A stretch of DNA of 64,000 bases, taken from NCBI RefSeq assembly GCF_016862195.1, contig NZ_BOMM01000040.1:100936-164935 (forward strand). Direction: 5' to 3'. The translations under genes and the position numbers were made by a program. Within the stretch, counting starts at the first letter, position 1. Each line of letters starts with the position of its first letter. Positions 48,946-64,000 of this stretch are shown piece after piece. The notes beneath the pieces are model-generated. The model was not told the origin of the DNA, searched no databases, and worked only from the letters and a program-made list of their open reading frames with translations. The stretch is from Paractinoplanes ferrugineus (GTDB lineage Bacteria; Actinomycetota; Actinomycetes; Mycobacteriales; Micromonosporaceae).

Positions 48946-51900
48946 ATGACCGAGGAAAGCCAGCTCGTCGAGTACCTGCGCAAGGTCACGACCGACCTGC
49001 AGCGGACCCGCTCGCAACTGCGGGAAGCCGAGACACGCGGCACCGAGCCGATCGCCATCGTCGGGATGGGTTGCCGCTATCCCGGCGGGGTGCGCTCGGC
49101 CGAGGACCTGTGGCGGCTGGTCGCCGAGGGCCGCGACGAGATCAGCGAGTTCCCCACCGACCGCGGCTGGGACGTCGCCAACCTCTATGACGCGGACCCG
49201 GCGGCCAAGGGCAAGTCGTACACCCGCGAGGGTGGCTTCCTCGACGGCATCGAGCTGTTCGACGCCGAGTTCTTCGGGCTGAGCCCGCGCGAGGCGCTGT
49301 CGATGGACCCGCAGCAACGGCTGCTGCTGGAAACCACCTGGGAGGCCCTGGAAGACGCGGGTATCCGGCCGGAGACGCTGCGCGGCAGTCGTACCGGCGT
49401 GTTCACCGGGGTCATGCACCACGACTACGGCAGCCGCTTCCACGAGGCGCCGGACGGCTTCGAGGGCTACCTCCACACCGGCAGCGCCGGCAGCATGGCG
49501 GTCGGTCGGGTCTCCTATCTGTACGGGCTGGAAGGCCCCGCGGTCACCGTCGACACCGCCTGCTCGTCGTCGCTGGTGGCACTGCACCAGGCCGTCAGCG
49601 CACTGCGCGGCGGCGAATGCGATCTGGCCCTGGCCGGCGGCGTCGCCGTGATGGCCACCCCGAACTTCTTCGTCGAGTACAGCCGGATGCGGGTGCTCTC
49701 GACCGACGGTCGATGCCACTCGTTCGCCGACGACGGCGACGGGACCGGCTGGTCCGAGGGCGTCGGGGTGCTGGCCGTGGAACGGCTGTCGGACGCGCGG
49801 CGCCTCGGCCACCGGGTACTCGCCGTCGTCCGCGGCTCGGCGGTCAACCAGGACGGCGCGTCGAACGGGATGACCGCCCCGAGCGGCCCGGCCCAGCAGC
49901 GCGTCATCGAGGCCGCCCTGCGGCACGCCCGGCTGTCGGCCGACGGCGTCGACGTGGTGGAGGCGCACGGCACCGGCACCCGGCTGGGCGACCCGATCGA
50001 GGCGCAAGCCCTGATCGCGACCTACGGCAAGGCCCACAGCGCGGGTGACCCGCTCTACCTGGGCTCGCTGAAGTCGAACATCGGGCACACCCAGGCGGCC
50101 GCGGGCGTCGCCGGCGTGATCAAGATGGTCCAAGCCATGCGGCACGGCGTCCTTCCCCGCAGCCTGTACGCCGACAACCCGACGACCGAGGTCGACTGGT
50201 CGGCGCGCACCGTCGAGCTGCTGGCCGAGTCCCGGCCGTGGGAACGCGGAGACCGGCCCCGCCGGGCCGCGGTGTCGTCGTTCGGGATGAGCGGCACTAA
50301 CGCGCACGTGATCCTCGAGGAGTACGTCCCCGAACCGGCCGTCGCACCGGCGAGCCCGAGCGGCATCACCCCGCTGATCGTCTCCGGCAAGACCGCCGAA
50401 GCCGCCCGGGCGCAGGCGCAGACCCTGCGCGAGCACCTGCTCGCCCACCCGGAGCAGCCGCTGGCCGATGTCGCCGGGACCCTCGCCCACCGCCGCAGTC
50501 TCTTCCCGCACCGGATCGTGGCCGGTGGTGACCGGGCCGGGATCGTGGACGGGCTCACCACGACCGCACCCGCCGTCGCGCTCCCCGGTGGACGAATCGC
50601 CGCCGTCTTCTCCGGTCAGGGCGCCCAGCATCCCGGCATGGGCCGGCAACTCGCCGCCGACTTCCCGGTCTTCGCCGCCGCTTTCGCCGAGGTCTGCGCC
50701 GTCGTCGACCCGCTCCTGGGCCGGCCGCTGCGCGAGGTCATCGACTCCGAGGCCGTCAACCGCACCGAGTACGCCCAGCCGGCCCTGTTCGCCTTCGAGG
50801 TGGCCCTGGCCCGGCTCTGGCAGTCCTGGGGCCTCACCTTCACCGCCGTCGCCGGGCACTCGGTCGGGGAGATCGCCGCCGCCGTCATCGCCGGAGTTCT
50901 CCGCCTCGAGGACGCGGCCCGGCTGGCGGTGACCCGCGGCCGTTTGATGGGCGCCCTTCCGGCGGGTGGCGCCATGGCCGCCATCAACGCCCCCGCCGCC
51001 GAGGTGACGATCGGCGGGGACGTCGCCGTCGCGGCCGTCAACGGGCCTGACAGCGTGGTGGTCTCCGGGCCCGAGGCCGACGTGGACCGCGTCGTCGCCG
51101 ACTGGAGGTCGCGCGGCCACCGGGCCGCCCGGCTGCGGGTCAGCCACGCCTTCCACTCGGCGCTGATTGAGCCGATGCTCGCCGCGTTCGGCGCCGAGCT
51201 CGCCACCATCACGTTCCACGAACCGGCCATCACCATCAGCGCCTCGGCGGACACCGCCCACCCCATCACGACCGCGGCGTACTGGCTCGACCATGCCCGC
51301 AAGGCCGTTCTCTTCGCCCACGCGGTCGCCGGCCTGCCCACCGTCGACGCGCTGTTGGAGATCGGTCCCGACGCCGCCCTGACCCCGATGCTCGACGACG
51401 CGATCCCGTCGAGTCGCCGCGACCGGGACGAGACCCGCACCCTTCTCGCGGCGGCCACCACCCTGCCGATCGACTGGGCCGCCGTCGTCCCGGCCGGGCG
51501 GCCCGTCGCCCTGCCCCACCATGCTTTCCAGCACCAGCGCTACTGGCTGGACCAGCCCGCCGGCCACCCGTTCCTGACCGGTTCGGTCGAGCTGCCCGAC
51601 GACGGTGGCCTGATCCTCACCGGCCGGATCTCCCCCTCCACCGACCCCTGGCTCGACGGGCACGCCGTCTCCGGCACCGTCCTGCTGCCCGGCACCGGCT
51701 TCCTCGAGCTGGCCCTGCTGGCCGCCCGGCGGACCGGCGCCGGCCAGGTGAGTGACCTGGTCGTCCAAGCGCCCCTGGTGCTCAGCCCCACCGGTGTCGA
51801 CATCCAGGTGTCGGTCGCGGCCGACCGGGGCCTGACGATCCGCAGCCGGGACGAGGACGGCGGCTGGCACGTGCACGCCACCGGCAGCCTCGCCGAGCCG

Positions 51901-54900
51901 GCCGAGGCCCCCGCCGGCACCGATTGGGCGATCGCCTGGCCACCGCCGGGCGCCACCGCGGTGGACGTCGCGGCCCTCTACGACGATCTCGACAGCCGCG
52001 GCTACGCCTACGGGCCGGTCTTCCGCGGCCTGCGTGCCGCCTGGCAGGACGGCCACGACCTGTACGCCGAGGTGGCCCTGGCCGAGGCCGACCAGGACCG
52101 CCGCTTCGGCCTGCACCCGGCCCTGCTCGACGCCGCCCTGCACGCACTGGCCCTGACCGGCGACTCCACCGAGGTACGCCTGCCGTTCGCCTTCAACCGC
52201 AGCACCATGCACTCCAGCAGCGCCGCCGACGTCCGGGTCCGCCTGCGCACCACGGCCGGCGCCGCCCGGCTCGACGTGGCTTCCCCGACCGGTGACGCGG
52301 TGCTGACCGTCGACGAGCTGGTCCTGCGGGCTGTGGATCCGACCACCCTGGCCGCGCGGGCCGGGGCACAGGTCGACCGCTGGCGCCACGAGGTGACCTG
52401 GGAGCGGCTGCCGGACGCGACGGCCGGCCCGCTGGCGGGCACCTGGCTGGTCCTCGCCCCGGCCGAAGTCCCGTGGATCCCGGCCCTGCTCGAGAGCCGG
52501 ACCACCGACCTCGCCGCCACGCCGGTGGGCGTGCTCTGCTTCCCCACCGGCCCGGAGGATCTGCTGACCACCGTCCGATCGCTCACCGAGGCCGGCGTGG
52601 CCGCGCCGATCTGGTGTGTCACCCACGACTGCGAAACCGACCCGGACGCCGCCGCGATCTGGGGCGCCGGCCGGGCCGCGGCCCTGGAACTCCCCGGGCG
52701 CTGGGGTGGGCTGGTCGACCTGCCCGCCCCGCCGGACGCGACGGCGATCGGCCGCCTCGCCGCCCTGCTGGCCGACTCGGCCGGCGAGGATCAGATCCGG
52801 ATCACCCCCGCCGGCGCGTACGCCCGGCGGCTGGTCAAGGCCGCTCCCGTGCGCGACCTTCCCCCTTGGTCGCCGTCCGGCACCGTCCTCATCACCGGTG
52901 GGACCGGCGCCCTGGGCGGCAGCGTCGCCCGCTGGCTGGCCGGACTCGGCGGTGCCTCGCTGGTGCTGATCTCCCGGCGCGGACCGCAGGCCCCCGGTGC
53001 GAGCGAGCTGCTGGCCGAGCTGACCGCCGCCGGCACCCCGGCCCGGATCGTCGCCGCCGACGCGGCCGACCGGGCGGCCATGACCCAGCTGGTTCGGGAG
53101 GCCGCCGACGCCGGAGTGCCGGTCCGCGGCGTGTTCCATGCCGCCGGAGTGGCCGCCGAGTCACCGATGCTGCGTACCGACCCGGACCGGTTCCGGGCCG
53201 TCCTGGACGGCAAACTCGAAGGTGCGCGCGTGCTGGACGCCGTCCTCGGCGACTCCGAACTGGACGCCTTCGTGCTGTTCTCGTCGGTCTCCGGGATCTG
53301 GGGGGCCGCCGGGCAGTCCGCCTACGGCGCGGGCAACGCCGGCCTGCACGCGCTGGCCGCCGCCCGCCGGGCCCGAGGGCTGGCCGGGACCGCACTTGCC
53401 TGGGGCCCGTGGGCCGGTGGCGGCATGGTCGACGCGGACCGGGAGCCGCGGCTGCGGCGGCAGGGTCTCGTCCCGCTGCCGACGGCCGACGCGATCACCG
53501 CGCTGGCCCGGTCGGTCGCGCTCGGCACCGACAGCGTGCTGGCCGAGGTCGCGTGGTCCCGCTTCCTGCCGTTGTTCACCGCCTCCCGCCCGGCGCCCCT
53601 GTTCGCCGCCTTCGCTCCCCGCCCGGTCGGCACCGCGGCGGCCACTCCGGCGGTCCGGACCGAGAGCATGGTCGACCTGGTCCGCGCGGAGATCGCCGCG
53701 GCTGTCGGGCACGCCGACGCCACCCGGATCGCCGCCGACCGGCCGCTGCGGGAGCTGGGCTTCGACTCCCTGATGTCGGTGCAGCTGCGCAACCGGCTGT
53801 CGGCCGCCACCGGGGTGAAACTGCCCGCGACGCTGGTGTTCGACTACCCGACCGCCGCCGCGCTCGCCGCCCACCTGGAGGCCTCCGGCCGGGCCGCCCC
53901 CGCTGCGGCGGCCGCGACGGCCACCGCGACCGGGGACGACCCCATCGCCATCGTCGGTATGGCTTGCCGCTATCCCGGCGACGTGACGTCGCCGGACGAC
54001 TTGTGGCGGCTGGTCGCCGAGGGACGTGACGCGGTGACCGAGTTCCCGGCCGACCGTGGCTGGGACCTGGCCGGGCTGTACGACCCGGATCAGAACCGCA
54101 CCGGGCACACGTACACCAAGGAGGGGGGTTTCCTGGCCGATCCGGCCGGCTTCGACGCGGCCTTCTTCGACATCCCGCCGCGCGAGGCGCTGGCGATGGA
54201 TCCACAGCAGCGCCTGCTGCTGGAGACCTCCTGGTCGGCGATCGAGCACGCCGGGATCACCCCGGCGTCGCTGCGCGGCAGCCGCACCGGCGTCTTCGCC
54301 GGGGTGATGTACAACGACTACTACACCCGGCTGGACGGCATCCCGGACGGTCTCGAGGGCATCCTCGGCCTGGCCAACAGCAACAGCGTGATGTCCGGGC
54401 GGATCTCCTACCTGCTCGGCCTGGAGGGCCCGGCGATCACCGTCGACACCGCCTGCTCCACCTCGCTGGTCACCCTGCACCTGGCCGGCCAGGCGCTGCG
54501 GGCCGGCGAGTGTGATCTGGCCCTGGCGGGCGGCGCGACCGTGATGGCCTCGCCGAACATCTTCATCGAGTTCGCCCGGCAGGGCGGCCTGTCCCCCGAC
54601 GGCCGATCGAAGTCCTTCTCGGCCGGGGCCGACGGCACCGGCTGGTCCGAAGGCGCCGGCATGCTGGTGCTGGAGCGGCTCTCCGACGCCCGGCGGCTCG
54701 GCCATGAGGTCCTCGCCGTGGTCCGCGGCTCGGCGGTCAACCAGGACGGCGCGTCGAACGGGATGACCGCCCCCAACGGGCCGTCCCAGCAGCGGGTGAT
54801 CCGGGCCGCGCTCGACCGGGCCGGACTCACCGCCGGGCAGGTCGACGCGGTCGAGGCGCACGGCACCGGCACCCGGCTGGGTGACCCGATCGAGGCGCAG

Positions 54901-57900
54901 GCCCTGATCGCCACGTACGGCGACGCCCACAGCCCGGCCGGTCCGCTGTATCTCGGCTCGCTCAAATCGAACATCGGGCACACCCAGGCGGCCGCGGGCG
55001 TCGCCGGGATCATCAAGATGACTCAGGCGCTGCGGCACGAGACGCTGCCGCCGACCCTGCACGCCGCGGTGCCCTCGCCCGAAGTGGACTGGTCGGCCGG
55101 CACGGTCGAGCTGCTCACCACCGGGCGGGCGTGGCCGCGGGGCAGCCACCCGCGCCGGGCCGGCGTGTCGTCGTTCGGGATCAGCGGCACCAACGCCCAC
55201 GTCATCCTCGAGGAAGGCGACCCGATCCGGGTCCCGCCACCCCGCCCGGTCACCACCCCGCTGCTGTTCCCGCTGTCCGCGCGTACGCCGGGCGGGGTCC
55301 GCGCCCAAGCTCTCGCCTTGCGCGATCACCTGCTGGCCCACCCGGAACTGCCGTTGGCCGACGTCGCGTGGTCGCTGGCGAACACCCGTTCCGCCTTCCC
55401 GCACCGGTCATCGGTGGTGGCCGCCGACCGGGCGGAGGTGCTGTCCGCGCTGACCGCCGTCACGCCGGGCGTGGCCGGTCCCGGCCGGGTGGCCGCCGTC
55501 TTCTCCGGGCAGGGCGCCCAGCACCCCGGCATGGGCCGGAAGCTCGCCGCCGACTTCCCCGTCTTCGCCGCCGCCCTCGCCGAGGTCGGCGCCGTCGTCG
55601 ATCCACTGCTCGGCCGGCCGTTGCGCGACGTCATGGACTCCGAACTGGTCAACCGCACCGAGTACGCCCAACCGGCTCTGTTCGCCTTCGAGGTGGCGCT
55701 GGCCCGGCTCTGGCAGTCGTGGGGGGTCACCTTCACGGCGCTGGCCGGGCATTCGGTCGGGGAGATCGCCGCGGCGGTCGTGGCCGGGGTGCTCACGCTC
55801 CCGGACGCGGCCCGTCTCGTGGTCGCCCGCGGCCGGCTGATGGGCGCCCTGCCGGCCGGCGGTGCGATGGCCGCTGTCAACGCCGCCGCAGCCGACGTCA
55901 AGACCGGCGGGGACGTCGTCATCGCCGCCGTCAACGGCCCGCAGAGCGTCGTCGTCTCCGGGCCCGAGGCCGACGTGGAGCGGATCGTGGCGGAATTCAA
56001 GGCTCGCGGCCGGCCGGCGACCCGATTGCGGGTCAGCCACGCCTTCCACTCCCCCCTGATGGAGCCGATGCTGGCCGCGTTCCGCGCCGAGCTCGACGGC
56101 CTCACCTTCCACCAGCCACGCATCCCGATCAGCACCTCCGCCGACACCGAACACCCGATCGACGGCGCGGCCTACTGGGTCGATCACGTGCGCCGGGCGG
56201 TGCTCTTCGCCGACGCGGTCGGCGGGCTGCCGGCCGTCGACGTGCTGCTGGAGATCGGCCCGGACGCGGCGCTGACGCCCATGCTCGACGAGGCGGTCGC
56301 GTCGAGCCGCCGGGACCGGGACGAGACCCGGACGGTGCTGGCCGCGGCCGGGGCGCTCGTCGGCCGCGGCGTCGTCATCGACTGGTCCGCGCTGCTCCCG
56401 GTGGGTGCGCGGGTCCCGCTGCCCACCTATGCCTTCCAGCACGAACGCTTCTGGATCGACGGCGCGGTCGTCCCGGCGACCGTCGACCGGTACGAGGTCA
56501 CCTGGGACGAGATCCCCCCGGCGACCGGCACGATCGAGGGCGACTGGGTCGTCGTCATGCACGAGGGCCAGGACGAACCCGAGATCCTCGACGCCCTCAA
56601 GAACTCCCGCGCCCACCTCCACGTGATGACCGCCGGCACCGAGATCCCCACCGGGACGACCGGGATCATCTCCCTACTCGCCCTCGACGCCGCCGAACAC
56701 CCCGACCACCCCGGCACCTCCACCGGAGCCCTGGCCACCCTCTCGCTGATCCAGGCGCAGCGGGACAGCCGCCTGTGGACCCTGACCCGCGGCGCCGAGA
56801 CCGACGCCTGGCAGGCCCAAACCTGGGGCCTGGGCCGGGTCGCCGCCCTGGAACACCCCACCACCTGGGGCGGCCTCATCGACCTGGACGGTGACTTCAG
56901 CCCGCCCGCTCTGCACGTCGCGCTGACCAACACGGCCGGCGAGGACCAGATCCGCATCGTCGGCGACCGGGTCCAGGGCCGGCGGCTCAGCCGGACCACG
57001 GCCCCGGCGACCGGCCCGTGGTGGACCGGGGGCACCACCCTCATCACCGGCGGTACCGGCGCTCTCGGCGCCCACACCGCCCGCTGGCTCACCACCCACG
57101 GCGCGCCGAAACTCATCCTGACCAGCCGGCAGGGACCCGACGCACCCGGCGCCGCCGAACTCCGAACCGAACTCGGAGACACGGTCAGCATCATCGCCTG
57201 CGACATCACCGACCGGGGTCAGGTGGCCCGGCTCGTCGCCGACCACCCGGACATCCGCGCGGTCGTCCACGCCGCCGGAACCACCACCGAGCAGGCACTG
57301 GCCGACCTCGACCCGGCCTCCTACGCGGCCACCACGGCCGCGAAGGTCGCCGGGGCCGAACTGCTGGACGAACTGTTGCCCGGCGACCTCGACGCGTTCG
57401 TCGTCTACTCCTCGATCGCCGGCACTTGGGGCAGCGCCCATTCCGGCGCGTACGCCGCGGCCAACGCCCACCTGGACGCCCTCATCCGCCGGCGGCGGAC
57501 CGGAACCTCGATCGCCTGGGGCCCGTGGGCCGGCGGCGGCCTGGCCGACCCGGAGTTCCGCCGCCATCTGCGAGAGCGCGGCATCCGCGCGCTCCCGCCG
57601 CGGCAGGCGGTCGAGACCCTCCGGTACGCGGACCCGGCCGCCGCCACCGTCAGCGACATGGACTGGGACCGGTTCGCGGACGTCTTCACCGCCCAGCGGC
57701 CGAGCCCGCTGCTCAAGCACCTGGTCAGCACCCGGGAGGAACCCGGCTCGGAGCGGAGCGCCCTGGCCCGCCGGGTGGCCGGGCTCGGCTCCGACGAGCG
57801 GCACGGCGTCGTGCTGGAGCTGGTCTGCGCCGAGGTCGCCTCGGTACTCGGCCACGAGTCCGCGCGCGACGTCGACCCCTACCGGGCCTTCCAGGAGCTG

Positions 57901-58272
57901 CGCTTCGACTCGATGATGTCCGTCGACCTGCGGACCCGGCTCAATCGGGCGACCGGGCTGCGGCTGCCCGCCACTCTGGTCTTCGACCACCCGACCCCGG
58001 AAGCGGTCACCGAGTTTCTGTGCCAGGAGATCACCCCCGGCCGCGACGAGCTGACCGGGCTCGTGCTGGCCAACTTCGACCAGCTGGAGAGCACGCTACT
58101 GGCGCTCGATCCCGGCGACGGCACCCGGACCCGGTTCACCGCCCGGCTCGGCGCCCTGCTGGCCAAGCTCGACCGGCCGGCCGGCGACGCGGCACCCGCC
58201 GGCGGCACGACCACGCTCGCCACCGCGAGCGCGGCGGAGCTCCTGAAGCTCATCGACCAGGACCTCGACTGA
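48946..58272 (+). CDS. Type I PKS: modules 2 (KS-AT-DH-KR-ACP) and 3 (KS-AT-KR-ACP)
   Basis: 3108 residues. The N-terminal ~30 residues (SQLVEYLRKVTTDLQRTRSQ) are a coiled-coil docking domain. Module 2: KS 49048-50320; AT 50596-51500 with HAFHS (malonyl); DH 51550-52340 with an intact HAVSGTVLLP and LLDAALH; KR 52880-53420, A type (SSVSGIWG, no LDD); ACP 53660-53870 (GFDSLMS). Module 3: KS 53938-55215 (DTACSTSL); AT 55490-56400 with HAFHS (malonyl); KR 57010-57550, A type (SSIAGTWG); ACP 57800-58010, whose motif is RFDSMMS in place of GFDSL. A C-terminal helical docking tail follows. A Z double bond (module 2) and a hydroxyl (module 3) are inferred. Confidence 0.96.
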   Translation: MTEESQLVEYLRKVTTDLQRTRSQLREAETRGTEPIAIVGMGCRYPGGVRSAEDLWRLVAEGRDEISEFPTDRGWDVANLYDADPAAKGKSYTREGGFLDGIELFDAEFFGLSPREALSMDPQQRLLLETTWEALEDAGIRPETLRGSRTGVFTGVMHHDYGSRFHEAPDGFEGYLHTGSAGSMAVGRVSYLYGLEGPAVTVDTACSSSLVALHQAVSALRGGECDLALAGGVAVMATPNFFVEYSRMRVLSTDGRCHSFADDGDGTGWSEGVGVLAVERLSDARRLGHRVLAVVRGSAVNQDGASNGMTAPSGPAQQRVIEAALRHARLSADGVDVVEAHGTGTRLGDPIEAQALIATYGKAHSAGDPLYLGSLKSNIGHTQAAAGVAGVIKMVQAMRHGVLPRSLYADNPTTEVDWSARTVELLAESRPWERGDRPRRAAVSSFGMSGTNAHVILEEYVPEPAVAPASPSGITPLIVSGKTAEAARAQAQTLREHLLAHPEQPLADVAGTLAHRRSLFPHRIVAGGDRAGIVDGLTTTAPAVALPGGRIAAVFSGQGAQHPGMGRQLAADFPVFAAAFAEVCAVVDPLLGRPLREVIDSEAVNRTEYAQPALFAFEVALARLWQSWGLTFTAVAGHSVGEIAAAVIAGVLRLEDAARLAVTRGRLMGALPAGGAMAAINAPAAEVTIGGDVAVAAVNGPDSVVVSGPEADVDRVVADWRSRGHRAARLRVSHAFHSALIEPMLAAFGAELATITFHEPAITISASADTAHPITTAAYWLDHARKAVLFAHAVAGLPTVDALLEIGPDAALTPMLDDAIPSSRRDRDETRTLLAAATTLPIDWAAVVPAGRPVALPHHAFQHQRYWLDQPAGHPFLTGSVELPDDGGLILTGRISPSTDPWLDGHAVSGTVLLPGTGFLELALLAARRTGAGQVSDLVVQAPLVLSPTGVDIQVSVAADRGLTIRSRDEDGGWHVHATGSLAEPAEAPAGTDWAIAWPPPGATAVDVAALYDDLDSRGYAYGPVFRGLRAAWQDGHDLYAEVALAEADQDRRFGLHPALLDAALHALALTGDSTEVRLPFAFNRSTMHSSSAADVRVRLRTTAGAARLDVASPTGDAVLTVDELVLRAVDPTTLAARAGAQVDRWRHEVTWERLPDATAGPLAGTWLVLAPAEVPWIPALLESRTTDLAATPVGVLCFPTGPEDLLTTVRSLTEAGVAAPIWCVTHDCETDPDAAAIWGAGRAAALELPGRWGGLVDLPAPPDATAIGRLAALLADSAGEDQIRITPAGAYARRLVKAAPVRDLPPWSPSGTVLITGGTGALGGSVARWLAGLGGASLVLISRRGPQAPGASELLAELTAAGTPARIVAADAADRAAMTQLVREAADAGVPVRGVFHAAGVAAESPMLRTDPDRFRAVLDGKLEGARVLDAVLGDSELDAFVLFSSVSGIWGAAGQSAYGAGNAGLHALAAARRARGLAGTALAWGPWAGGGMVDADREPRLRRQGLVPLPTADAITALARSVALGTDSVLAEVAWSRFLPLFTASRPAPLFAAFAPRPVGTAAATPAVRTESMVDLVRAEIAAAVGHADATRIAADRPLRELGFDSLMSVQLRNRLSAATGVKLPATLVFDYPTAAALAAHLEASGRAAPAAAAATATATGDDPIAIVGMACRYPGDVTSPDDLWRLVAEGRDAVTEFPADRGWDLAGLYDPDQNRTGHTYTKEGGFLADPAGFDAAFFDIPPREALAMDPQQRLLLETSWSAIEHAGITPASLRGSRTGVFAGVMYNDYYTRLDGIPDGLEGILGLANSNSVMSGRISYLLGLEGPAITVDTACSTSLVTLHLAGQALRAGECDLALAGGATVMASPNIFIEFARQGGLSPDGRSKSFSAGADGTGWSEGAGMLVLERLSDARRLGHEVLAVVRGSAVNQDGASNGMTAPNGPSQQRVIRAALDRAGLTAGQVDAVEAHGTGTRLGDPIEAQALIATYGDAHSPAGPLYLGSLKSNIGHTQAAAGVAGIIKMTQALRHETLPPTLHAAVPSPEVDWSAGTVELLTTGRAWPRGSHPRRAGVSSFGISGTNAHVILEEGDPIRVPPPRPVTTPLLFPLSARTPGGVRAQALALRDHLLAHPELPLADVAWSLANTRSAFPHRSSVVAADRAEVLSALTAVTPGVAGPGRVAAVFSGQGAQHPGMGRKLAADFPVFAAALAEVGAVVDPLLGRPLRDVMDSELVNRTEYAQPALFAFEVALARLWQSWGVTFTALAGHSVGEIAAAVVAGVLTLPDAARLVVARGRLMGALPAGGAMAAVNAAAADVKTGGDVVIAAVNGPQSVVVSGPEADVERIVAEFKARGRPATRLRVSHAFHSPLMEPMLAAFRAELDGLTFHQPRIPISTSADTEHPIDGAAYWVDHVRRAVLFADAVGGLPAVDVLLEIGPDAALTPMLDEAVASSRRDRDETRTVLAAAGALVGRGVVIDWSALLPVGARVPLPTYAFQHERFWIDGAVVPATVDRYEVTWDEIPPATGTIEGDWVVVMHEGQDEPEILDALKNSRAHLHVMTAGTEIPTGTTGIISLLALDAAEHPDHPGTSTGALATLSLIQAQRDSRLWTLTRGAETDAWQAQTWGLGRVAALEHPTTWGGLIDLDGDFSPPALHVALTNTAGEDQIRIVGDRVQGRRLSRTTAPATGPWWTGGTTLITGGTGALGAHTARWLTTHGAPKLILTSRQGPDAPGAAELRTELGDTVSIIACDITDRGQVARLVADHPDIRAVVHAAGTTTEQALADLDPASYAATTAAKVAGAELLDELLPGDLDAFVVYSSIAGTWGSAHSGAYAAANAHLDALIRRRRTGTSIAWGPWAGGGLADPEFRRHLRERGIRALPPRQAVETLRYADPAAATVSDMDWDRFADVFTAQRPSPLLKHLVSTREEPGSERSALARRVAGLGSDERHGVVLELVCAEVASVLGHESARDVDPYRAFQELRFDSMMSVDLRTRLNRATGLRLPATLVFDHPTPEAVTEFLCQEITPGRDELTGLVLANFDQLESTLLALDPGDGTRTRFTARLGALLAKLDRPAGDAAPAGGTTTLATASAAELLKLIDQDLD

Positions 58273-58290
58273 TGGAGAGGGAACAGACCC

Positions 58291-63201
<4,911 letters not shown>

Positions 63202-63255
63202 CCGGTGCGTGTCGATCAACGGTCAGTGGGTTCCGTCGGGAGATGTGGGTAAGAG

Positions 63256-64000
63256 ATGCCGTCCGAGAATGAACTGTTGGGTTACCTCAAGCGGGTCAGT
63301 GCCGAACTGCACGAGACCCGTGAGCGGCTGCAGGACGTCGAGGAGGCCGCCCGCGAGCCCATTGCCGTCGTCGGGATCGGCTGCCGGTTCCCGGGCGGCG
63401 TCTCGTCGCCGGAGGAGCTGTGGCAGCTGGTGGCCGAGGGCCGCGACGCCATCGGCGACTTCCCGGTCGACCGGGGCTGGAGCCGGGAGAGCCTGCGCGA
63501 CGCCGAGTCCGGGAAGGAGTTCACCGGCGGCGGCGGCTTCCTGGACGACGCGACCGAGTTCGATCCGGGTTTCTTCGGCCTCTCCCCGCGCGAAGCGGCG
63601 GCGATGGACCCGCAGCAACGGTTGCTGCTGGAGGTGTCGTGGGAGTCGCTGGAGCGGGCCGGAATAGTCCCGGCGACGCTGCGTGGTGGGGACACCGGCG
63701 TCTTCGTCGGCACCGGCATGCTCGACTACCTGGGGCACCTGCGCGAGGCCAAGGTGAAGGAGGCGGCCGGCTTCCTGATCACCGGGAACTCGGCGTCGGT
63801 GCTGTCCGGGCGGATCTCGTACGCCCTCGGGCTGGAGGGCCCGGCGGCCAGCGTGGACACGGCCTGCTCGTCGTCGCTGGTCGCCCTGCACCTAGCCGTG
63901 CAGGCACTGCGCTCGGGCGAATGCTCGCTCGCCCTGGCCGGCGGCGTGACCGTGCTGGCCACCCCGTACGCGTTCGTGGAGTTCAGTCGGCAGGGCGGCC
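63256..64000 (+). CDS. Type I PKS, start of module 5 (3' truncated by window)
   Basis: The first 248 residues of a further PKS. N-terminal docking coiled coil (ENELLGYLKRVSAELHETRE) leads into a KS beginning PIAVVGIGCRFPGG; the nucleophile Cys is present in SVDTACSSSLVALH. The rest lies past the right edge. It continues the collinear order after module 4, so the assembly line has at least five extension modules. Confidence 0.95.
   Translation, partial: MPSENELLGYLKRVSAELHETRERLQDVEEAAREPIAVVGIGCRFPGGVSSPEELWQLVAEGRDAIGDFPVDRGWSRESLRDAESGKEFTGGGGFLDDATEFDPGFFGLSPREAAAMDPQQRLLLEVSWESLERAGIVPATLRGGDTGVFVGTGMLDYLGHLREAKVKEAAGFLITGNSASVLSGRISYALGLEGPAASVDTACSSSLVALHLAVQALRSGECSLALAGGVTVLATPYAFVEFSRQGG

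Overview
The window is high-GC DNA with the codon use of an actinomycete (almost every real gene ends its codons in G or C, and GTG/TTG starts are common). The gene content (EAL protein with a DICT-like tail, GAF/PAS kinase, modular type I PKS, LAL regulator) suggests a filamentous actinobacterium, perhaps Micromonosporaceae; the genus is a guess. No rRNA, tRNA, CRISPR array or intact insertion sequence was found.

Bases 1-17.4 kb hold chromosomal or accessory genes with no clear common theme: a partial EAL protein, an Mrr-like nuclease, a beta-propeller protein, an LD-carboxypeptidase, a lipoprotein hydrolase, a PlsC acyltransferase, DNA polymerase IV, a MarR/SnoaL-like operon with a probable leaderless promoter and palindromic operator, an orphan sensor kinase, a secreted M35 protease, an AlkA-like glycosylase and a small membrane protein. 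Gene-poor gaps here contain possible remnants, including a small frameshifted gene before the kinase.

From 17.5 kb to the right edge lies a biosynthetic gene cluster. It opens with a type II thioesterase and a large LuxR-type (LAL) regulator with a TTA third codon. An 0.8-kb regulatory region follows, then a tightly coupled six-gene operon: two unrecognised proteins, a GH3-family acyl-adenylating enzyme, an HMG-CoA reductase fused to an APH-type kinase, a P-loop (NMP/dTMP-kinase-like) kinase, and an SDR-like protein. Next come a self-sufficient P450-reductase fusion, an APH-like kinase, a second P450, an alpha/beta hydrolase, an MFS exporter, an acyl-CoA dehydrogenase-like flavoprotein, a free ACP, a free ketosynthase and an IclR regulator. 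The last 22 kb encode four collinear type I PKS proteins: loading AT-ACP plus module 1 (KS-AT-DH-KR-ACP), modules 2 and 3, module 4, and the start of module 5, which runs off the window.

Active-site reading predicts a non-carboxylated starter, malonyl extenders in modules 1-3 and methylmalonyl in module 4. The DH of module 1 and the KR of module 4 have altered catalytic motifs. A 16-17 bp G-rich direct repeat (TAGGGGG then TAGGGG) occurs five times, always in front of cluster genes, and is a candidate cluster-wide operator. The most unusual part is the six-gene operon: HMG-CoA reductase, fused kinase and NMP-type kinase resemble the logic of the upper mevalonate pathway (thioester to alcohol to phosphate to diphosphate) and may make a phosphorylated building block or modify the polyketide.
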